DNA from: Desulfobacula sp.
GTDB taxonomy: Bacteria; Desulfobacterota; Desulfobacteria; Desulfobacterales; Desulfobacteraceae
DNA: 9,031 nucleotides
Direction: 5' to 3'
Assembly (NCBI GenBank): GCA_027858355.1
Contig: JAQICW010000331.1
Location: 1 to 9,031 of the forward strand
Below are positions 5,107 through 9,031 of this stretch, one piece after another. Position numbers and translations under genes: made by a program. A model generated the notes under the pieces. The model was not told the DNA's origin and made no database searches. It was given only the letters and a program-made list of their open reading frames with translations. Positions within the stretch are counted from its first letter, which is position 1, and each line of letters starts with the position of its first letter.

Positions 5107-7095
5107 TTACATTGATTTTAAGGCCTCAATCAAATTGGTTGCCGTTGCTGCTGCATCATCTAACAGCATTATTGTTTTCGGGTTTTCGTATAAGGTATTC
5201 TCTACCCCGGAATAACCCGGTTTTGCATCAAAATTGCAGACGATTATTGTTTTGGCTTCATGGGCCAAAAGTATCGGCATCCCGGAAATAGGAGTACCTT
5301 CCGTCTCCATTGCTGCCGGGTTTACTACGTCACAGGCACCAAAAACAATAACAGCATCTGTTTGTGAAAATTCCGGGTTGATTTCATCCATTTCATACAG
5401 ATTGTCATAATCGACTTCTGCTTCAGCAAGCAGCACATTCATATGCCCGGGCATTCTTCCTGCAACGGGATGAATGGCAAATTTTACCTGGGCACCCAGG
5501 GATTCAAGGATTGATGCAAGCTCTATCACTTTGAACTGTGCCTGGGCCAGAGCCATGCCATACCCGGGGATAATAATAATTTTTTTGGCAGATGCCAATA
5601 CCGTTATGGCTGAATCCACAAAATGGTCCTTTGGTTTGTCTTGACTTGATGATTCTTCAACATCAGGTTTTATCTCTGAAAGATTATCAACTAATTGCCG
5701 GACTGTTTCTTTGGCATTTCCAAGAAGCATAATTGTATTATCGTTTTTATACAGAGGATTTTCAACACCTGAGTATCCGGGTTTATCATCCAGGTTACAG
5801 CACACCACATGTTTTGATTCATGGGTCAGTAAAATCGGCATGCCGGATATGGGGGAACCGTCAGTTTCTATGGCTGCCGGATTCACCACATCACAGGCGC
5901 CTATAACCAGGGACAAATCAGTGTTCTTGAATTCAGGATTTATGGTATCCATTTCTTCCAGCAGATCATAGTCAACACCCGCTTCTGCAAGAAGAACATT
6001 CATATGCCCGGGCATTCTTCCTGCAACAGGATGAATGGCAAATTTCACTTGCTTGCCCAGGGCAATCAGTTTATTCGAAAAATCAATCACTTCGAATTGT
6101 GCCTGGGCAACAGCCATGCCATAACCGGGAACAATAATGACTTTGTTTGCATTGCGGGCTATTTCAACAGCCGTTTGAAAATTATTTTTTTCAATGGGTT
6201 GATGAAGGATTTCTTTTTCAACAGGATCTGCAATCTGGGTTTGCTCATTCTTAACTGCCGGCTTCAGTCTGGGTTTCTCAAGAGGAACAAAAACCCTGAA
6301 AAGACTGCGATTCATTGCCCGGCACATGACATGGGTCAGTATTGATCCTGAAGCTGCCACAGTAGCCCCGCAGGAAATTAACAGCTTGTTTTCGATAATC
6401 ATGCCGCAAAAGGCAGCAGCCACACCTGCGGTTGCATTTAAAAATGAAATCAAAACCGGCATGTCAGCTCCACCAATCCGAATGGAAAAAATAATTCCAA
6501 AGAGAATTGACAATAAAATGATTAAAATATAAAGGAATATCCGGCTACCCATTGGCGCATACACTGATGCAATAATCAAAGCGATAATGGCAGCAAGGTT
6601 TATCATTACAAGCCATGTGTGTTTCGGAAGTATGCGTGGGGTCTGCCCAAGCTTGTTTGACAGTTTCCCGCCGGCGATCATAGATCCACTGAATGTCAAT
6701 GATCCAATGGCAAGCCCCAGGAGTCCGGAAATTTCATTCACCATCCCAAGGTGTTGGGATCCCCGCATCAGTTCGGCAAGGGAAAGACAAAAAGCAGCAA
6801 CACCTCCGGCACCATGCTGAAAGGCAACCATGGCCGGAATCTGAATCATGGTAATTCTCCTGGCCACCCAATATCCGGCCCCAGAACCGACCACAAGGGA
6901 TAACAGCATAATACCAGGGTACATGGTTCCGTTTCGATATAGAATCAGAGCCGCAGCACAGGCTAATGCAAAAGCGGCAGTAAGGTTGCCGAACTTTGCC
7001 CTGTGGGGCCAGTGAAACAGCCAGATTCCCAGTATAAGGATGCCGATTACACTAAAATCCAGGAACAGATTCATGGCAGAGTAGGTTTCTATCAT
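5107..7095 (-). CDS. pntB: Proton-translocating NAD(P) transhydrogenase beta subunit with two tandem domains III
   Basis: Membrane subunit of the enzyme that couples hydride transfer between NAD(H) and NADP(H) to proton movement. Its 662 residues compare with about 460 in E. coli PntB. Domain II (about 10-265) is strongly hydrophobic and keeps the proton-path residues H94 (AFQHGAGG) and, in GGADMPVLISFLN, D211 and N220 (E. coli H91, D213, N222). A polar linker (266-302) leads to a first NADP-binding domain III (303-473), then a short Ser/Asp/Lys linker and a second complete domain III (490-662). Each copy has GYGMA(V/L)AQAQ, KFAIHPVAGRMPGHMNVLLAEA and GACDVVNPAA. In both, the KRS that binds the NADP 2'-phosphate is replaced (N434-L-D436; N621-F-D623). 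The start ATG overlaps the pntAB stop (ATGA), indicating translational coupling. The copies are too diverged to be an assembly duplicate. Confidence 0.93.
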   Translation of the reverse strand: MIETYSAMNLFLDFSVIGILILGIWLFHWPHRAKFGNLTAAFALACAAALILYRNGTMYPGIMLLSLVVGSGAGYWVARRITMIQIPAMVAFQHGAGGVAAFCLSLAELMRGSQHLGMVNEISGLLGLAIGSLTFSGSMIAGGKLSNKLGQTPRILPKHTWLVMINLAAIIALIIASVYAPMGSRIFLYILIILLSILFGIIFSIRIGGADMPVLISFLNATAGVAAAFCGMIIENKLLISCGATVAASGSILTHVMCRAMNRSLFRVFVPLEKPRLKPAVKNEQTQIADPVEKEILHQPIEKNNFQTAVEIARNANKVIIVPGYGMAVAQAQFEVIDFSNKLIALGKQVKFAIHPVAGRMPGHMNVLLAEAGVDYDLLEEMDTINPEFKNTDLSLVIGACDVVNPAAIETDGSPISGMPILLTHESKHVVCCNLDDKPGYSGVENPLYKNDNTIMLLGNAKETVRQLVDNLSEIKPDVEESSSQDKPKDHFVDSAITVLASAKKIIIIPGYGMALAQAQFKVIELASILESLGAQVKFAIHPVAGRMPGHMNVLLAEAEVDYDNLYEMDEINPEFSQTDAVIVFGACDVVNPAAMETEGTPISGMPILLAHEAKTIIVCNFDAKPGYSGVENTLYENPKTIMLLDDAAATATNLIEALKSM
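5110..5628 (-). repeat. Domain III copy 2 within pntB
   Basis: Encodes residues about 490-662, the C-terminal end of the protein. It keeps the fingerprint GYGMALAQAQ, the catalytic-loop Asp (D589 in GACDVV) and GYSGVEN; the KRS position is N621-F622-D623. One stretch (5435-5466) is identical base for base to copy 1 (5996-6027), while flanking DNA shows many synonymous changes. Confidence 0.9.
5677..6189 (-). repeat. Domain III copy 1 within pntB
   Basis: Encodes residues about 303-473. It aligns without gaps to copy 2 at an offset of 187 residues (561 bp). Over the core (residues 319-449) I count 34 differences in 131 positions, about 74% identity. All recognisable nucleotide-binding loops are present except the KRS triplet, here N434-L435-D436 followed by DKPGYSG. 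Confidence 0.9.
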
Positions 7096-7391
7096 GATTT
7101 TTCAGCCCCCCTTTCTTTTTTCTTAAACAGCTTTAACATCCTGTCGGTAATCGCAAATCCACCCACAAGGTTGAAAGATGCCATGACAAAGGCAATAGAT
7201 CCTATAATCTGCTCGGTCCGGGTTGAAGCGACTGAGAAAAGAATCAAAACTCCCAGTATAGTTACAGCCGAGATGGCATTTGTCATGGACATCAGAGGTG
7301 TATGAAGCAAGGTGGGTATTCTGGAAATCAGAAAATATCCAACCACAAAGGAAAACAAAAAAACCCCGCCCATCAATAAAAGATTTGTCAT
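7092..7391 (-). CDS. pntAB: NAD(P) transhydrogenase subunit alpha, part 2 (membrane domain)
   Basis: 99 residues, the usual size of the separate PntAB subunit that supplies the first transmembrane helices of domain II. Three hydrophobic segments are visible: about 4-22, 37-56 and 61-82. The family blocks are RIPTLLHTPLMSMTNAISAV and GGFAITDRMLKLFKKK, the latter a basic cytoplasmic tail. The start ATG at 7391 has AGGAG 7 bases upstream. It lies 21 bp after pntAA and overlaps pntB by 4 bp, so the three make one enzyme complex. A PntA split into two polypeptides, as here, is the common arrangement in many bacteria. Confidence 0.93.
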   Translation of the reverse strand: MTNLLLMGGVFLFSFVVGYFLISRIPTLLHTPLMSMTNAISAVTILGVLILFSVASTRTEQIIGSIAFVMASFNLVGGFAITDRMLKLFKKKERGAEKS

Positions 7392-7412
7392 TGGTTTGCT
7401 CCTGGAAAATTT

Positions 7413-8579
7413 TTAATGATCAATTTGCCCCATGGCCTTGAGAGTACCTTCGTGATAGAGTTTGCCTTTGTGGGTCACAAGAGCGCCTTTGATGATTTCA
7501 TCAGTCATGTCAAATTCGTCTGTCCCGTCTTTATAAAGGTTCTCAACAAAGTAATAAAGATTATTGGCATAGAGCCAGGAAGAATGAACGGGCAGTGATC
7601 CTGGTATGTTTTTAATCCCGCAGATGTAGACACCTTTATGAATTAATTCCTTTCCAGGGTCTGTTATCTCACAATTTCCTCCCTGGTCAATGGATACATC
7701 AATGATAACAGATCCGGGTTTCATTGTTTCAACCATTCCTTTGGTGATCAAATGCTGGGCAACTTCTCCAGGGACAAGTGCACTGAGAATAATGATATCA
7801 GATTCTGCAACCAAAGGAGCCAGAGCTTGCCTTTCCTTTTCAAGCCATTCTTTAGAAAGTGCTTTGGCATATCCGCCTTTTCCAACGGTAAGTTCGGGTG
7901 GTGCATCAAATCCAACCACCTTGACCCCTAAGCTTTCAGCCTCTTTTTTTGCATCCGGCCTGATATCAATCGCCTTTACAATACCTCCAAGCCTTTTTCC
8001 TGTTGCAATCGCCTGAAGACCGACAACACCGCAACCTATCACCAGAATATTGGCTGGTTTTATCATTCCAATGGACGTACCAATCATGGGGATGAATTTT
8101 GGAAAATTAGCTGCAGCAATAATGATGGCTTTATAACCGGTTATGGCACTCATGGAAGTCAAGGGATCCATTCGCTGGGCTCTTGAAATCCTGGGAATGC
8201 CGTCCATTGTAAATGCCGTGATGTTTCTTTCCTGCAGTCTTTTCACATCGCCATGATTTGAAGGAGCTGCCGGATGGATAAAAGTAATAAGCCTCTGGTT
8301 TTCCTTTAACATGTCGATCTCATGTTTGTTGAACTGCTCGTTAAACATGGGTTCCTTGACTTTCAAAATAACATCTGATTTGTCAAAAACCTCAGCTGCA
8401 TCAGCTGCAATTTGCGCCCCGGCTTTGAGGTATGCGTCATCATCGGCAAAGGACCCGGCCCCGGCTTTTGTTTCAACAATCACATCAAATCCCAGTTTTT
8501 TAAATTTTTCAATAGTTTCCGGAAGTGCTGCAACCCTGTTCTCTTTGTACATTATTTCTTTTGGTATTCCTATCAACAT
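7413..8579 (-). CDS. pntAA: NAD(P) transhydrogenase subunit alpha, part 1 (NAD-binding domain I)
   Basis: 388 residues, typical of PntAA, the soluble cytoplasmic domain that binds NAD(H) and exchanges hydride with domain III of PntB. The start ATG at 8579 has AAAGGAGA 6 bases upstream. It opens with MLIGIPKEI, shared with alanine dehydrogenase, but the RQD loop (R130, Q135, D138 in RISRAQRMDPLTS), the Rossmann GCGVVG (182-187) with acidic D205 for NAD, IDQGGNCE (298-304) and the C-terminal LVTHKGKLYHEG identify transhydrogenase. It follows the aminotransferase by 39 bp and precedes pntAB by 21 bp, so the four genes are probably one transcript. The nicotinamide-loop residues are intact, so this half should be active and NAD-specific. 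Confidence 0.93.
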   Translation of the reverse strand: MLIGIPKEIMYKENRVAALPETIEKFKKLGFDVIVETKAGAGSFADDDAYLKAGAQIAADAAEVFDKSDVILKVKEPMFNEQFNKHEIDMLKENQRLITFIHPAAPSNHGDVKRLQERNITAFTMDGIPRISRAQRMDPLTSMSAITGYKAIIIAAANFPKFIPMIGTSIGMIKPANILVIGCGVVGLQAIATGKRLGGIVKAIDIRPDAKKEAESLGVKVVGFDAPPELTVGKGGYAKALSKEWLEKERQALAPLVAESDIIILSALVPGEVAQHLITKGMVETMKPGSVIIDVSIDQGGNCEITDPGKELIHKGVYICGIKNIPGSLPVHSSWLYANNLYYFVENLYKDGTDEFDMTDEIIKGALVTHKGKLYHEGTLKAMGQIDH

Positions 8580-8618
8580 GATTTATCTCCTTTAAATATG
8601 GATGGTTTTAGCTTGTTT

Positions 8619-9031
8619 TTAAAACGTTTTTTCTATGGCAGTTGCCACGGCGGCAACAATGGTATCAAACTGTTCCTTGGTTATGATCAGGCAGGGGGCA
8701 AAATTCATGACATTGTTCAGCCCGTGAAAACTGGAGTTGGTACGTCCCACAATCACGTTTTGAGCCAGCACATTGCCCATGAGCTTTGCCATCTGTTCTT
8801 CTGTGACAGGTTCTCTGGTCTCTTTATTGTTGACATACTCAATACCGCAGAAAAGTCCCTGGCCTCTGACTTCACCCACACAATCATATTTTTTCAGTTT
8901 GCTCAGTCGTTCAAGCAGGTACTTGCCCATAACTCTGCTATTTTCAATGAGGTTTTCATCTTCGATGATCCTGGTGCTTTCAAGTGCAGCCGTCATTGGT
9001 GCAGTACAGCCGCCATAGGTGCTGATGTCTC
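8619..9031 (-). CDS. tpa: Class III pyridoxal-phosphate aminotransferase, probably taurine--pyruvate aminotransferase (C-terminal part)
   Basis: The last ~136 residues of a gene whose 5' end lies beyond the right edge; the frame is open to base 9031. It reads DISTYGGCTAPMTAALES, a variant of the class III segment after the PLP lysine, then EVRGQGLFCGIEYV, VIVGRTNSSFHGLNNVMNFAPCLIITKEQ and a C-terminal helix. The ISTYGGCTA and GRTN-S--G-NN patterns are those I associate with taurine--pyruvate aminotransferase, which makes sulfoacetaldehyde and alanine. The PLP lysine and most substrate residues lie outside the window, so beta-alanine, GABA or other omega-amino substrates remain possible. It is the first visible gene of the transhydrogenase operon. 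Class III assignment is near certain; taurine specificity is moderate. Confidence 0.8.
   Translation of the reverse strand, partial: DISTYGGCTAPMTAALESTRIIEDENLIENSRVMGKYLLERLSKLKKYDCVGEVRGQGLFCGIEYVNNKETREPVTEEQMAKLMGNVLAQNVIVGRTNSSFHGLNNVMNFAPCLIITKEQFDTIVAAVATAIEKTF

Noticed and set aside
5107..6189. The duplicated domain III as an assembly artefact
   Set aside because: The copies differ at about a quarter of core residues and at many synonymous sites, and they are joined by a distinct in-frame linker. A collapsed or repeated contig would give identical copies.
7413..8579. Alanine dehydrogenase as the identity of the 388-residue protein
   Set aside because: The N-terminus is shared by both families, but the RQD loop, IDQGGNCE, the C-terminal LVTHKGKLYH and the following pntAB-pntB genes identify the transhydrogenase alpha subunit. 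This matters because Ald would fit a taurine pathway.
1..9031. CRISPR array, insertion sequence, tRNA or phage genes
   Set aside because: No regularly spaced repeats, transposase motifs, cloverleaf-like segments or phage proteins were seen on either strand.

Overview
The window looks like a piece of chromosome from an anaerobic, moderately AT-rich bacterium. My best guess is a sulfate-reducing or sulfonate-using Desulfobacterota (Desulfobacula/Desulfobacter-like). That guess rests on three things: a dimethylglycine-dehydrogenase-like flavoprotein behind a -24/-12 (sigma-54) promoter, a taurine--pyruvate-type aminotransferase, and an acetate kinase beside an H+-pumping transhydrogenase. It is an inference from gene content, not a database match.

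Left part, plus strand. The 3' end of an unrecognised gene (to 127) is followed by about 780 bp without a convincing gene. This gap holds inverted repeats, weak candidate activator and IHF sites, and a very good sigma-54 promoter at 828-843. Downstream lies a large FAD-dependent demethylating dehydrogenase of the dimethylglycine/sarcosine dehydrogenase type (DAO domain plus GcvT-like folate domain). It is broken: about 110-120 codons around the DAO/GcvT boundary are missing and the frame changes at about 2427-2432. What remains are two reading frames, 909-2432 and 2453-3031. A 14-bp perfect hairpin at 3067-3104 separates this unit from the convergent genes to its right.

Right part, all minus strand, read from the right edge leftward: the 3' part of a class III aminotransferase (taurine--pyruvate type), then pntAA, pntAB and pntB (proton-translocating NAD(P) transhydrogenase), then a FadR/FCD-type GntR regulator, then ackA. 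The first four genes are tightly spaced (39 bp, 21 bp, and a 4-bp ATGA overlap) and look like one operon. gntR-ackA follows after a 97-bp gap that contains a 12-bp palindrome. A plausible reading is a dissimilatory amino-sulfonate or amino-acid locus: transamination, redox balancing by the transhydrogenase, and ATP from acetyl phosphate by AckA.

The standout feature is PntB. It is 662 residues instead of about 460 because the NADP(H)-binding domain III is present twice in tandem, at an exact 187-residue offset and about 74% identical over the core (hand count). Both copies also lack the Lys-Arg-Ser triplet that in classical enzymes holds the NADP 2'-phosphate, and carry Asn-Leu-Asp or Asn-Phe-Asp instead. 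This two-headed transhydrogenase with possibly altered nucleotide preference is the best candidate for something undescribed here.
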